A stretch of 64,000 nucleotides of DNA. Source: Maea johnstoni (Eukaryota; Annelida; Polychaeta; Spionida; Magelonidae). Location of the stretch: positions 32,073,057 to 32,137,056 of the forward strand of contig OZ012694.1 in NCBI GenBank assembly GCA_963942565.1, written 5' to 3'. This document shows, one piece after another, positions 24,517-37,675 of the stretch; within the stretch, counting starts at the first letter, position 1; each line of letters starts with the position of its first letter. Under the pieces are notes generated by a model. The model made no database searches. It was not told the DNA's origin and saw only the letters and a list, made by a program, of their open reading frames with translations. The translations under genes were made by a program, and so were the position numbers.

Positions 24517-24688
24517 TAATAATAATAATAGTAATAATAATAATATCATTATTAAAAAAAAAAATAATAATAATAATAATAAAAATAATAATAATGATAA
24601 TGATGATAATAATGATAATGATAATGATGATGATAATAAAAATAATAATAATAACAATAATAATTATAATAATAATAATAATAATAAT

Positions 24689-24735
<47 letters not shown>
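24408..24735. repeat. (AAT)n microsatellite
   Basis: About 330 bases of AAT with GAT and AAC interruptions. Confidence 0.95.
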
Positions 24736-24739
<4 letters not shown>

Positions 24740-24999
24740 GGAGGAAACAATGAAACAAATGGTAACTGCACATTTGGATGCGAGTAATGTAGTCAAAGCT
24801 ATTAAAAGGGTTTTTGATGACTTTTCCTAAGATTATTTTGGAGAAGTAACCGCAGACTTTTTAGATAAAATACAGCCGTACCCCATGGTCAGATGCACAC
24901 AGGGATAGAACTTTCCTATAATGTAATCAATATCATGTAGACTAAAATATGACTGGCCAGCAGTACCTAGTTGTTAATAATGGAGGAAACTTTGAGTAC

Positions 25000-25500
25000 A
25001 TGGGAAAATCAAGCCACTGACCCTAAGTCACTGGTAACCTTCTCCCATGCCTTCAGGAGCATTCAATTCTGCATGGTAGAGAGAAACAGCGGGCAGTCAG
25101 TGGCAATTCCTGAGACCACACAGCTGTCAGGAACTACCTAAACCCAAGTCACTGGCAACTTTCTTGCATGCACTGAGCAGGATTCAAACCTGCATGTTAG
25201 TGAGAGACAGCGAGCAGTCAGCTGCAATTCCTTAGACCACACAGCTGTCAGGAACTACCTAAACCCAAGTCACTGGCAACTTTCTTGCATGCACTGAGCA
25301 GGATTCTAACCTGCATGTTAGTGAGAGACAGCGGGCAGTCAGTGGCAATTCCTTAGACCACACAGCTGTCAGGAACTACATAAACCCAAGTCACTGGCAA
25401 CTTTCGTGCATGCACTGAGCAGGATTCAAACCTGCATGGTAGTGAGAGACAGCGAGCAGTCAGCTGCAATTCCTTAGACCCCACAGCTGTCAGGAACCAC
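25000..25500 (-). repeat. 121-bp tandem array derived from the same SINE
   Basis: Four units carry the reverse of the SINE head plus the start of the body (CCCAAGTCACTGGCAACTTTC, GGATTCAAACC). They differ at only a few bases, so the expansion is recent. Confidence 0.75.
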
Positions 25501-25779
25501 AGAAGGAGTCCAACCTGGGCAATGGAGAGTCAGAGAACAGTAAGAATGAAAGCCTTAGATGACTGGGCTATTGAGGCAGCCCTTAAGACAGACATTTAGC
25601 ACACATAGTGGTTATTTTGATGTAGATGTTTCAAATATATCACATTTGAACCTGTACTGTGGTTAGAGACAGGAATCAGTCAATGACAATGCCTTAGACC
25701 ACTGGACTATTGGGGCAGCCCTAGAGTCAGGCATTTACAACACATAGTGGTTATTTGTTGTAGATGTTTGTGGGCATAG

Positions 25780-26060
25780 CCAGCCATGATGATGAGCCTC
25801 ACTGCTGCTGCTGCTGCTGCTGCTGCGGTTGTTGTTGGCGTGTGTGAGTGTAAGATAAGCCAGGGAGGGAGAGAGAGAGGGCGAGAGAAATGTCAGGCTG
25901 GATTCCCCCTTCTCCCATCAGCTCCTCAGCCTCCTCAGCCTAATATGGTGCCATTGCTCCATGCTGCCCTAGCTAGCGGGCACCTAGAGGGAGAGAGAGA
26001 ACCAGTCCGCCGCTTGCCAGTGTGGTAACCTGTGATAACTACCATCATATCTCTGCCAGA
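25780..26060. promoter_or_regulatory. GC-rich block with CTG tract, function unknown
   Basis: This third GC-rich island of the same style has a (CTG) run at 25802-25826 and GA-rich runs. It has no TATA box and no convincing coding frame ending in a donor. It may be another promoter or an untranslated exon of the KY-like gene, or just low-complexity DNA beside the CT/TA microsatellite that follows. Confidence 0.2.
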
Positions 26061-26078
26061 CCCCCCTACAGAGCAGAA

Positions 26079-26372
<294 letters not shown>

Positions 26373-27179
26373 TAAACGTTGCATCTTCTGTCTCCTAGAC
26401 ATATGGTTCTCAAGAACAGCAGCCCCTCTTTTGGCCAACCCCCTAATTAAAAATACTGCACAAAGTAATGCTACTACTATTAAAACTTTGCCTGGCCATA
26501 AAAGGCTAGTAGGTCTCTTATAAGAGGAATTACATACTTATACACATTAACATGGAGTCATCTGTTCTAGAAGCTTGGCTTCACCAGAAAACACCAACCC
26601 TCTTAAGGTCAACCCCCTTGCTAGAATACCATGAAAATTAAACGGCAACCTACTAACTAAATTCCATGGTGATTAGACCACCATCAAGAGTGTACCAGGC
26701 CCTAGACTAGCTCCTAGTCTATGATTTCATCAAATTATGCTTTTCTCTGTTCTGGTCTCTATCATTTGATTAATGTCTAGGTGTTAGTTCTAATGAATGG
26801 GGATATATGGCACCAAGGGTGGTCACACTGGGCAGTCAGAATCACAGGAAAGAAATCCAAATGAATCCATGCTGGCCGCCTAGTGAGCCAATATAGAACC
26901 AAAAATGGGTAGACATCTTGGAATGGTATATAAACATATATACATATATAAACGTAAATTATTAAAGAAATGAAATAAATTTCTTGGCCTAGGACTAGGC
27001 TAACCATGCAGGCCCTAGAAGCCAGGTGCATTTCTTATGCAATGAAGCTTTCACTTGGTGAGTGCTTACCGCACTGGGTCAGCCACCCGATATCAATGAG
27101 GAACTAAACGCATGTGGCACAGATTACTGCTAGCCTGGTGCTGAATTTAGAATTTGCAATTTCGTTTATCGACTCTTTG

Positions 27180-27350
27180 TCTGTATACTGTATATACCAA
27201 TTATACTGTATAACTGGTATTTTTTACAGGACTGGTGGTTAATTCTTGCTATTTCTGTGTTCCCCATGATAGCACCAAAATAACATCCTTCAAATAAATA
27301 TCCTGCTTTGAGAATAGGCTGAAAGATATCACCACATGATTAAGACCTTT
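27180..27350 (+). repeat. Dispersed repeat, copy 1
   Basis: TATACTGTATAACTGGTATTTTTTACAG and TGTTCCCCATGATAGCACC are shared with 40300-40400. Unclassified. Confidence 0.5.
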
Positions 27351-27557
27351 ATTGAATGCTGATTATAAGTATCACTCTATCTTAGCATGAAACTGCTGAA
27401 AGTTTTCCAAAAACAACACTGAACTCAGAAACTGTTTCTCAAACGGCAAACATCTAGACACAAATACAGACAAGTTGTATGTGTGAACATCTGTTAGCTA
27501 TAATACAATGTACACCCTATGATACTGGACCCCTGAGATGGTGTGTGTGTGTGTGGG

Positions 27558-27583
27558 GTGGGGGGGGGGGGGGGGGGGGGGGG
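27558..27583. repeat. Poly-G run
   Basis: Twenty-six G in a row, preceded by (GT)n; likely length errors in assembly and G4-forming. Confidence 0.9.
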
Positions 27584-28308
27584 TGGAAGACTCAGAGCAC
27601 CCTATACAAGCCACCATCTCCTTTCCTCTGCAGACTAGTGTTAGATTAATAACAACTCTAGTAGTCCATGTACTCAAGCAGTCCCATATCTTTAATACTA
27701 ACCAGCTCCCTATCCCATAGATTTATGCAAATATGTGTGTACGGAGATATGTGGATAACTATTTACTTGAAAGTTGCCCATCATATCCAGACTGATTATA
27801 AGGTGGGATCAATTACTTTTCACCCCAAAGAGTACAGCTTATCAAAATTCTTGCCAGAGTTCTTAATTATTTTCAAATATCATTCATGAAAAACATTTAG
27901 AATTTTTTACTGTATATTTCACTTGTATCTCTGGGTTAGAGGTTTTGGTAACATTTGATGATAAGATTTTGACAAACGAGTTCCGATTTATTGGTTTTAA
28001 GACAATTATTTTTGCAAGAACAGTGCCTAGAATATAACCTCCATAGCCTCATTCCTATTAAATAAAGATAAAATCATATTTAATATATAAAAAATCACTA
28101 AAAAAACATTACATTTTTTTCTGCTTTTGGTCAATTATAACAGTCTCTTATTTTGCCACCCTAAGTTTGAATTCGCTAAATACATAAAAATTGGTCAAAT
28201 TTCATACAGCAATTGGAGCATAAAACACAGTAGACCACTTTGCTGTGGAACACAACTATTTCAATTTGGATTTTAGATTTTCTTCATTTTTTATACCATA
28301 TTTCGGCT

Positions 28309-28475
28309 AAGTTGTGACTAGCCAGGTGGAAGTGGCGGGGGAAACCGGAGCACCTGGTGAAAAACGCCGCCTAACCCCAAGTCACTGGCAACTTTTTCAC
28401 ATGCCCCGATCGGGATTAGAACCTGGGCAGTCATGCAGTCATTGGCAACGCCTTAGACCACAAGGGCAGGCTCCA
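28309..28475 (-). mobile_element. tRNA-Leu/Ser-like SINE copy
   Basis: It has CGCCTAACCCCAAGTCACTGG and CAACGCCTTAGACCAC, the reverse of body and head. Confidence 0.65.
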
Positions 28476-28562
28476 AAACTATTGTACACTATTGCAACTA
28501 GTTGTGAGTGCAAGTGTACATTTGGAATAAGAAATTTGTTTATGGCCACTTTGTCTGCCATA

Positions 28563-28690
28563 TTGAGGCTACTACCTGATTAGCCAGTTGCAAGTGATGA
28601 GAAAAGCACCACCTAATTTATAAGTCACTGGCAACTTTCTCACATGCCAACAACTGTATTTGAACCCAGGTAGTGTTAAAAGACAGCAGG
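28563..28690 (-). mobile_element. tRNA-Leu/Ser-like SINE fragment
   Basis: Body piece with AAGTCACTGGCAACTTTCTC, then a B-box-like TTTGAACCC. Confidence 0.55.
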
Positions 28691-29419
28691 ATAAGGACTC
28701 GTGCTCAGTCTATAAATAGAGTATCTTCAAGACTATCATGTTAAGAGTGTTTTCTATAAACAAATACATAAGGAAATTAGAAGTAATTTACCTATCACTT
28801 AGAAATACTTTGAAATACTAACCTATTCATATCATCTTCAAGATATGAACAGGTAATGTATTTTGATAGCGATACTCAGAATTAAACACATATTGAGGTT
28901 ACCTAAACTAGCCTTAAAGGCAAATTAACCTGTTGCAGAAATATCATGTTACCAGCTGTGAGAAAATATCAAGTGGCCAATATTTCATCACATCCTGCCA
29001 CTCTGACACCCGAGAAACCAACTACAACCAAATCAGCGCATATCTTGACACCTACACATACATACCCCAGTGAGCTACCAGCCCCTAGGGGGAGATAGAG
29101 ATCTGAGGATCTCACACCAACCTCACTGGTTATTTAAGGGTAGATTTCCACAGATACATGATAAATTACCATGCTTGACTTGTGAGTAATGTGTTTTGGT
29201 TGTAAACTGTGCTGCTGCAGAAGCAGGTGTGAGGAGGGGGATATACCATACACACTATTTATCTTATACACATGTGTCCTCCTAGCTCCCACTTCCAGAA
29301 AACTACTATATCAAGTGTTTTGGTAGACTCTAATGCCAATGGATATGTTTAGAATAAAAATGTCCATAGGATTTAATCAACATAAAACTCATATTGACAG
29401 AGTAAAATATAGATCCTAA

Positions 29420-29760
29420 CTGTGAAGGAATAGGCTTTTGGGGCAACAGTTTGGGTCATATCGGGCAGAGCTTGAAACCTGGAACCAGGAACAAATTTCC
29501 TTCTTTTCACGAATAGTTCCAAGGGGTGTTCCAGTTGAAGTAGAACCATAGACAACCCTCCACAACGCCACACATTTATATAGCAACCAGGTCAACCTGC
29601 TTGGGGATCCAGCGGAGATTCGAACCTGCAAACTCACGCTTTGGAGCAAGGCTTCATAACCACTAGGCCACAGTGAAATCCACCCTGACTCCTGACTGAA
29701 ATTACTGCCTATGAAATATTGTATTGTATGCCAAATTTGTGGACCAGTAACTGCCAAATA
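29420..29760 (-). mobile_element. Another tRNA-like element
   Basis: On the minus strand TGGCCTAGTGGTTATGAAGCC and GGTTCGAATCTCC are good A- and B-box strings about 30 bases apart. The anticodon arm does not pair, so this is not an intact tRNA gene but probably a third SINE type. Confidence 0.45.
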
Positions 29761-29913
29761 CTGCCAATAGAATGCTGTAAAATTGTAGGTAAAGGAAAAG
29801 AGAGTTTTTGGATTAAGTTTTTAATGTTCTAAGTGTATTATTGATTTCTCTCTGATGGTTCAATAAAACATACACAACTTTACCCAAAACCTGATTTTGA
29901 GCAATGAGTTGTA

Positions 29914-30117
29914 TAAAACCCATTCAATCTTAGAGTTTGCATGAAATATCCACGTCTGATACTTTTAAAAATAATTTAGGAATAGAGCAAAGATTACTAT
30001 GAATTCTGTTGGTTTGGTACTGTTTTACATATCTCTTCCCGGAGTATTTCCCAAATACGATTTGATAAAAACATATATACCAGGCTGTATTTTCTGGCTC
30101 CAGCAATTAATGGTTTG
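29914..30117 (+). mobile_element. TTAA-MITE family 2, copy e
   Basis: AACCCATTCAATC and AATTAATGGTTT ends with a diverged interior. Confidence 0.5.
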
Positions 30118-30726
30118 AATATTCTGATAAATACACCTTGTTGGAGGGTACCTAGGAACCTAGACCAGATCTGGATGGCAAAATATCCCTCTTCCTCATG
30201 GCAGAAAAGATAAAAATTCATTTGGCTTTTTGTGAACCCTTACTGGTTTAATTATCCAGTTTAAATAATTCAGTAAATTCCAGTGTTTCTGGGAGTGTAT
30301 CTTGGAACTAGGCCAGTTTTGGTGGGCGAAAAATCTCCTCTTCCTCTAGGGCAAAAAGAGATAAAATTCATTTGGATTTTTATGAACCCTGAATGGTTCA
30401 AATTAACCCGGTTTTGATAATTTGATAAATTCACCCAGTTGTGTGAGGGCCCTACCGGTACAGGAAAACTTTGGCCAGATCTGTTGGGCAAAATATCTCG
30501 GCACTCGCTCTTTCTCTAGGGCAAAAAGAGATAAAATTTCATTTGGCTTTTTATGAACCCTTAATGGTTCAAATTTCCCTGGTTTTGATAATTTGATAAA
30601 TACACCCGGTCCCTGTGAAAGGGTACCTTAACATCCTCAGCCAGATCTGGTGGGTGAAATATCTCCTCTTCCTCTAGGGCAAAGAGAGATAACATTTCAT
30701 TTGGCTTTTTATGAACCCCTAATGGT
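30070..30726. repeat. About 160-bp tandem array x 4
   Basis: Each unit has GGGCAAAAAGAGATAAAATTCA and TATGAACCCTTAATGG; moderately diverged. Confidence 0.75.
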
Positions 30727-31229
30727 AACCATACTGGTAGTGGGGCTTACCAGTAAGTAATTCCTACTTTACCACCCTAAGGACCATGGGGTACCGTTTC
30801 ACAAATCCTGTTATGAAAACAGAACCTTGATGGTCTAGCTGGCTCAGCTCCTCCCCACAAACAAATCTGAAACTTTTTCTACATGTTTTGTCACACTGCC
30901 CATAATTTGGCATATATCTGTCTTACTTATAATGAGCCAACTGACCACCCACTTAAAATCTGCATTAGAAATAGCATTCCTATGCAAAAGAGAATCAGAC
31001 TTAGAGGGGCGTTTAAGAAATACAGAATTACATAAAAAGTGACCAGAGTGGATAAGTCTGTGAAGAGAAATGAAGTGTACTGTAATTCATTTTTTTCAAT
31101 TTTTATTGCAGTGACAGTGACAAAGATAACATTAATAGCCCTTCATAACACTGTAAGTTTGTAAAGCAACCATGTCCACTATTGAGTTATTTATCAAGAT
31201 CGCACTCTAGGTTAGGTGGGACCTGAAAG

Positions 31230-31244
31230 TATATATATATATAT

Positions 31245-31327
<83 letters not shown>
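31230..31327. repeat. (TA)n, left flank of a transposon
   Basis: TA run with ACACAC and GTA breaks, cut off at 31328 by the TA-flanked element. Confidence 0.9.
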
Positions 31328-31333
<6 letters not shown>

Positions 31334-32183
31334 AACACGAAATTCACGCGTGTCCCAAGTATAGCGAATTTGAGAGTTTTGCGTCATAGCGTATCTTTAT
31401 ATTAGCGTCTCTTTACCGTAGCCGCAGCCGCTGACAGCGCCATCTGTCGCAAAAAGACGAACTAATTTGAGCAGAGAATGCTTCCAGTTTGATTGAGCAT
31501 TCTCTCAAAAGGGGGCGCCCATATTTATAAACAAAGGGTTAAACAAAGGAAATGGGGCTATGAACCCTATCCATGGTGGCACAACAAAGGGGCCATATCA
31601 GGTTGTATTAAGTGTAATCTTCGGAAAATAAACAATCAAAACAGATCACAATGATTTTTCTTTGCTCTTTTAACATGCCTTTTGCTTCCTAAAGCCAGAA
31701 AAACACAAAAAAAGAATGGTTCAAGAGGGGCTACGTATGCTTCATGTTTGTACTAGTGGCGCCATCTAGCGGTCACCACGAAAACGAAAATGGCGTCTCC
31801 TGAATGTTTGTCAAATGCCTGTGCTAAAGGCATGCTAAAGGTGCCATTTGTTGTTGTTTTTTTGTTTTTAGATGGAATGTTTATTAATTCAATGGAGTCA
31901 TGAGCTAGTCCACAAGCCCAGAAACCGATTTTGAAAAAGGGTTTCAGCAGGGCTACGTATCTTCTATTAGATTTACTAGTGGCGCTATCTAGCGGCCACC
32001 ACTAAAACGAAAATAACGGCTGCACAAGAAACCTCGAATTCTTGCTTCAAAGTGGACCGTCTCATTGACGTCAGCGCCACCAGTGGCTAAAAAGAAAGAC
32101 AAAAGTACAGCGTTTTTATATATAGCGAAGCGGCACCAGACGCTAAGTACGCTATATATAAACACACGCGGAAATTTTGTGTT

Positions 32184-32189
<6 letters not shown>
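31328..32189. mobile_element. 862-bp TA-flanked DNA transposon relic inside a TA microsatellite
   Basis: Ends CTGTAGAACAC and GTGTTCTACAG are inverted repeats extending on through TATATATAGCG. TA flanks both ends. An internal segment (GTGGCG(C/T)(C/T)ATCTAGCGG) is present twice, about 220 bases apart. No coding frame. A 216-bp relative lies at 63117-63332. Confidence 0.75.
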
Positions 32190-32244
<55 letters not shown>

Positions 32245-32246
32245 AG

Positions 32247-32302
<56 letters not shown>

Positions 32303-32334
32303 TACATATATATATACATACATACATACATATA
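32190..32334. repeat. (TA)n, right flank of the same transposon
   Basis: The run resumes after the element with CA-rich breaks. Confidence 0.9.
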
Positions 32335-32609
32335 GTTGTTTCTTCAGAGATCTTGTGAGACATTCACCCTGTGGAGAAGGGAAAGAGGGTCTAACAGGGC
32401 AAAGGGTCAGTAGGAAGGTGTTTTTGTTGGCTGAAGTGACCAGTATGTCTTGGGGCTGACCGATAGTCACAGATGCTGCGGGTGATCACAGAGAAAAGCC
32501 TGGAGTCATATCACTGCCTTAGACCAGATAACGCATGCAGGATAGGTATTGTCTACGGCTTCTGGATTTGGAATTTACAATCATCATCACTTAATTACCT
32601 GCCATATGT

Positions 32610-32725
32610 AAGCCAAAATCATGATTAGCCCAGTTGTAAGTAATGGAAGTAACAGAAGTACCAGGAGGAAAACATTGTCTTACCGAAGTCACTGGCAACA
32701 TCCTCAGACTATACCTGAAGAAAAT
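32610..32725 (-). mobile_element. tRNA-Leu/Ser-like SINE fragment
   Basis: Body piece ACCAGGAGGAAAACA..CACTGGCAAC. Confidence 0.5.
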
Positions 32726-32835
32726 TTATTCCATTCATGCTTTATAAAGAGTACATCTCTGTCACTTGGAGCTATGTTTTCAACAGCTGTTGTCTAAAAC
32801 CAAATGAATGTGGAATTTCATTTTACTTTTTCTGT

Positions 32836-33480
32836 CATACTAGGGCTAAATTTTTACTAGACAATATCAATGGTGGAGCAAAACGGTGTACCAGAGGAAA
32901 ATACCATATTCACCTGATTAAGCGCACGGTGCAGGTAGAGGTTGGGAAAATTTTCTGTAGAAGGGATGTTGGCAATCTTCCATTTTACTGCACACCTCAA
33001 TGATTGCCGGTTGGAGCGCATTGGCCGTTATTGCACCTTTGCGCTCTCGTTGTTCAGTTTGCTTAAATGTTTGCTGTATGTGAAAAGATCGTTAATTGGT
33101 CAATAGTACGATCATGCGGCGAATATGAACAGTGACAGTTCGAAGGAACTGCCAAAATGGCGGAATTCAGTGCTGGTTTGCAGACACAGCAAGAGGAAAG
33201 GTATGTGGCTTTGCTTTTCTTACTTCTTCTGGGGGGGAAGTTTTACGAGTTTTTCATGACAATTGGGTTGGCCATTCCCCCTCTAACCGTGAAAAAAAAG
33301 GGGGAGTGCGCTTATTCAAGACCGTACGCTTAATCGGACGAATACGGTACTGCCCAACCCCAAGTCAATGGCAACTTTCTCACAAGCCTAAAGCTAGATT
33401 GAACTACACATTGTTGAGAGACAGTGCAATTAGTCATTGCGATGCCTTAGACCATTTAGCTATTCAAGCTAGACCTGTAA
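32836..33480 (-). mobile_element. tRNA-Leu/Ser-like SINE split by a MITE
   Basis: The body half (GTACCAGAGGAAAA) and the head half (CAACCCCAAGTCAATGG..GATGCCTTAGACC) flank the insertion at 32902-33349. Confidence 0.65.
32902..33349. mobile_element. 448-bp MITE with CCGTATTC terminal repeats, in a SINE
   Basis: Terminal inverted repeats of about 26 bp (TACCATATTCACCTGATTAA against TACCGTATTCGTCCGATTAA) sit at the breaks in a SINE. The flanking TA fits a TA target duplication. It has no coding capacity that I recognise; a 128-codon frame inside is not convincing. Confidence 0.7.
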
Positions 33481-34029
33481 AAAAGGTGGCCAACTTGCCT
33501 AACAATAAAGACCTATAAAGCCTAGAAAGCTCCTCCTATTGGACAGAGAAACAGGAGCACATTCCACCCAGCCGCAAACCAGATCACATTACATTTTTAT
33601 CATCATTTAAGCAGCCATGAGGTCTATCAGTTAGAAAGAAATGGGTGCCATCTTCAACTTTCACGACTTTTGTGAGCCGCTGGAGGAGAGTTGATTTATC
33701 CTCCGGTCTCTGTTATGGAGACGCTAAGGCTAATTGAGATGTCCACTTCAATGATAAAAGTGATGGAGTGGGGGCCGATATGTGGTGTTTCGTCAAAAAA
33801 GTGGAGGTTAGGAGATAGAAATAAACGTTTTTGACAGTGGTATTTTTTTCAAAATAGTTTATTGGAGGAATATTTAACTTCCCATCTCTCGTCCGTATCG
33901 CTCTCTTCACCTCACGCTCTCTCTTTCTGTCCCATTCTGACTCCTTTTCTCTCTATCTCTACCTTCCTTTTTCTCCTTCTCTCTCACTCATCCTCTCTCT
34001 GTTTCTGTCTCGGTCAATCTGTCTTTTGT

Positions 34030-34034
<5 letters not shown>

Positions 34035-34107
<73 letters not shown>
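34035..34107. repeat. (CT)n microsatellite
   Basis: About 36 CT units within a wider pyrimidine-rich stretch from 33890. Confidence 0.95.
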
Positions 34108-34109
<2 letters not shown>

Positions 34110-36043
34110 AGTCAAACTGACCACCAGAAGCAATGGGGAAGGGGGGAATATCAGGTAAGGTTGCCCTCTAGGATTGCTACTCTATGATATGATAACATTA
34201 CTGTTTTGATACACCACAATACAGCTGACGGGCACGCCAGCCTTCCCCCAGCCAAACACAGGCTCCATGTGGGGCCCTCTGACTACCTCATGTACAGTTG
34301 CTTTCATTGGCAGCAATATTAACTGCATACCAACACATTCCAAACAATCACTTTGGAATGTTATATTTTGTTTCTGCAAATCATAACTTAGAATATTTAC
34401 GCTATGAGATTCCAATGGTCAGCCATATGTTGTTGCAAAATGTGTTTTATGTTTCCAGCACAATTTGACAAAATCTTCAGAGAAAATCTATTAGCAGAAA
34501 ATCTCATATTATTCATCATTTTAATATGATAAAATAATGAAGTTGTTGCTAACCTTAATATCCATCTTTAAAGCATCTGAGCCTAAGATGCTTGTGAAAC
34601 AATGCATTTATTGTTAAGATATTCCAAAGCTATCTGATCCTGCCATATTCTAGATATCCTTTGGTTGTGAAATTATAAGAAAATTTTGAAGGAATAAGTT
34701 TAATTGCAAAACGGTGCGAGAAGAAAATATGCTATTTATTAGCAAATTTCCAATTCTGACAGTGCAAAATTTAACAAAATCAGTTCCCTAAAGTCAAGCA
34801 GTATCATTAAAAATATTGTTAAGTTATTGTACCATTAAGAAAATATCAATATTGTATCATATCGTGAACATTTTAAAGATGCCAATCCCTAAATGCAAGA
34901 GGATACTAATGTTATGGCAGACTGGTTATGGAAACCTGTCTCTAACCAAATGGGGCTAACATTTTGTAGGAAATCTAGAATTTTCTTAACGGCCTCGCGG
35001 GAAATCCTAGGAATCCTCGAAGGATTTGGTTCTGGTCTCAATCTGGTAGCTGTTGAGAAGTTCAGTGCAGAAATACTGACCTATATATACTCAGAGTGCA
35101 ATGCTAGTCTGGAAACATGTGGAACATTTATCAAAGTCAAACATTCCAAGAACATTTATCTCATATAAGAAAATATATATAACTTTCCTTCTAATATTTT
35201 TTTTATTTTTTTTTATTTTCAATTTATTTGCATATTTATATCTAAGATGAGCAGGTGATTTGGGCATGAATGGGTTAAGGGTAGACAGACATGATGTTTT
35301 CCCCATCGCCTCCTTACTCCCCAATGACCTTTAAACATAGACATACTAGCTAATCATGTGATTCATATCTAGGCAGTATTCAGTTCAGAACTTGGCTACA
35401 TATATTTCAATGAAGAGAAAAGGAAAAAAATGAGAGAAAAATTGAAGTTGAATTCATGAAAGCAAAAGGAGTATTGAATATTTGTAATTCAAAAATATCC
35501 TCCCCCCCCCCAAATAAAAAAAATGTAATAAATGAATTATCAATGATGACTTATATGTGTTTTGAAAAAATATAATTGCTGCAATAAAATATTTACAGAC
35601 AATTCTACACTGTGGTGTATTTATCAATATCAATGCATCACAGAATTCTTTGATACAGTAACTGTTACTTACTTTCCTTTATGTCAATGAATATACAAAG
35701 ATAAAAAATCAACCCCTGCAGCTAATGAAACAGGAATGAACCATGTGAGCAAAAAATTGACTATCAAGATTTCCATCATAGAGGATCCATTCTTGAATTT
35801 CCGCTTGTAAAAATCATCTTACCACAAAAACTACTCAGATCAAAAGATGCAAAAACACCCCTAAAGATAACGCAGATTATTTTTTAGGGGCACATAACTT
35901 TCTTGCATAACCTATCCATGATTCACCACCTAAGACTCCACACTCTGGGATGGGTAAGGAGGATATAGATAAAGCTATAGAAGGTTTGCTTACACATAAG
36001 GGGATCAATATCAACAAAAACATAAAAAGTCCATTACAACTTG

Positions 36044-36257
36044 TTAACCCTGAAGCTGCTGCTGGCTAATTTGGCCACTATAAAAATGATGCAAAAATCC
36101 TTAAAAAAGACTGAAACCCTGGCATATGGGTACTCATTTGAGAGTGCTTAGCGAGAGCCGTCCAATGAATACGAACATGACAGGGTTTAGATGGTTTTCA
36201 AAAATATTTGCATTCTTGTGCTTTGGCCGAAAGTAGTCACAGCATTGGAAGGGTTAA
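36044..36257 (-). mobile_element. TTAA-MITE family 1, copy 8
   Basis: Full length, reversed, TTAA on both sides. First of a cluster of six copies between 36 and 39.1 kb. Confidence 0.9.
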
Positions 36258-36331
36258 GAGGGGGTTGTTGAATCCCTTGAACCACCTTTGTATCCGCAAA
36301 TGTAGATCCAGGCCTGATTGTTGAGGAGGCA

Positions 36332-36547
36332 TTAATCCTTTCAATGCTGAGACTACTTTCGTCTAAGGCACAATAGATCAAAAAGTTTTGAAAATCATCT
36401 AAATCCTGTCATGTTGGTATTCATTGGAAAGCTCCCATTGAGTACTAACATATGGGTATCCATTTGCCAGGGTTCCAGTCATTTTTTTGGCTTTCTTTCA
36501 CATTATTTTGTATTAACCAAATTAGCCACCAGCAGCTAAAGGGTTAA
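36332..36547 (+). mobile_element. TTAA-MITE family 1, copy 9
   Basis: Full length, opposite orientation to copy 8 and only 75 bases away, so the pair can form a large inverted repeat. Confidence 0.9.
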
Positions 36548-36852
36548 AGCGTTAAGTTATTTTGAAGACGTGATTACAATGTTGAAGCAGCAAAAAATCA
36601 ACACTGCAGGACAGGCTTCTACGGAGGAAACAAACATGGCAACCCTTGAGAAATCATGGCATACCGCTGTGGGCTGATGTACACTGGCTAATTCATGAGT
36701 GGCGATATCACGTCTGGCAAAATATTTATCGTGATCCATCAGAAAGTCACTTGGTGATCTCGTTTCATAGCTAATGGAGAGAGACAGTAGGGACAATCAA
36801 TCTAAGGAAAAAACAACAACTGGTGACTCAGACAGGCAGGAGGATGTGCGAT

Positions 36853-37066
36853 TTAACCCTTCTAATGCTGAGGATACTTTCATCCAAAGCACAAGAACGC
36901 AAAATATTTTGGAAAACCATCTAAACCCTGTCATGTTGGTATTCATTGGATAGCTCACGCTGAGTACTCTCGGATGAGTACCCATATGTCAGGGTTTCGG
37001 CCATTTTTCAGCTTTTTTGCATCATTTTATATTAGCTTAATTAGCCGCAAGCGGCATAAGGGTTGA
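36853..37066 (+). mobile_element. TTAA-MITE family 1, copy 10
   Basis: Full length; the right TTAA has drifted to TTGA. Confidence 0.88.
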
Positions 37067-37458
37067 TCCTTCCTTCCCCAGCCAATTCATGCCTGTTGTT
37101 CCTGAAAACTGTTCAGGCTATTTTGTAATTGCCTCTGTGACCCAAACATTTTTATTTCGAAAAATTTCAAAGAAAAAGTTTACCAGAACCCAACACAGAA
37201 CTTGTTTGCAAATCTTTAGTGAATTTCTGATGGATTGCAGTGGTTTAATTTATAGATCTACATGGCACATCTTTGAGATAAACTTAGAGAATTAATGGAT
37301 AAAAGCAGCAGGAAAATTAAATTAAATTTACTTTATGAAGTTAAGAAAACGTCATTCCATGCAATTTTATGTTTAGGAGGTATACATGCCATCAAACAGT
37401 ACCCCGGTTACTGTAAAGATGCTTGAGGTAATGTACACTTCAGCAAATTCCGCTCTTT

Positions 37459-37675
37459 TTAACCCTTTTACTGCTGGTGGCTAATTTGGCCAATACAGAA
37501 TGATGCAAAGCACCTGAACAATGACTGAAATCCTGGCACAATGGTACTTTTCTGAGTACTCATAAAGAGCTTTCCCATGAATACCAATATGATAGGGTTA
37601 AGATGGTTTTCAAAATTCTTTTGCATCCTTGTGCTTTGGAAGGAAGTAGCCTGTAATGAGCATTGGAGGGGTTAA
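37459..37675 (-). mobile_element. TTAA-MITE family 1, copy 11
   Basis: Full length, reversed, TTAA on both sides. Confidence 0.9.

Noticed and set aside
29590-29680. Intact tRNA gene
   Set aside because: A and B boxes are good but the anticodon arm does not pair; treated as a tRNA-derived element.
33132-33518. 128-codon plus-strand frame
   Set aside because: It spans the end of a MITE and a split SINE; no family similarity.
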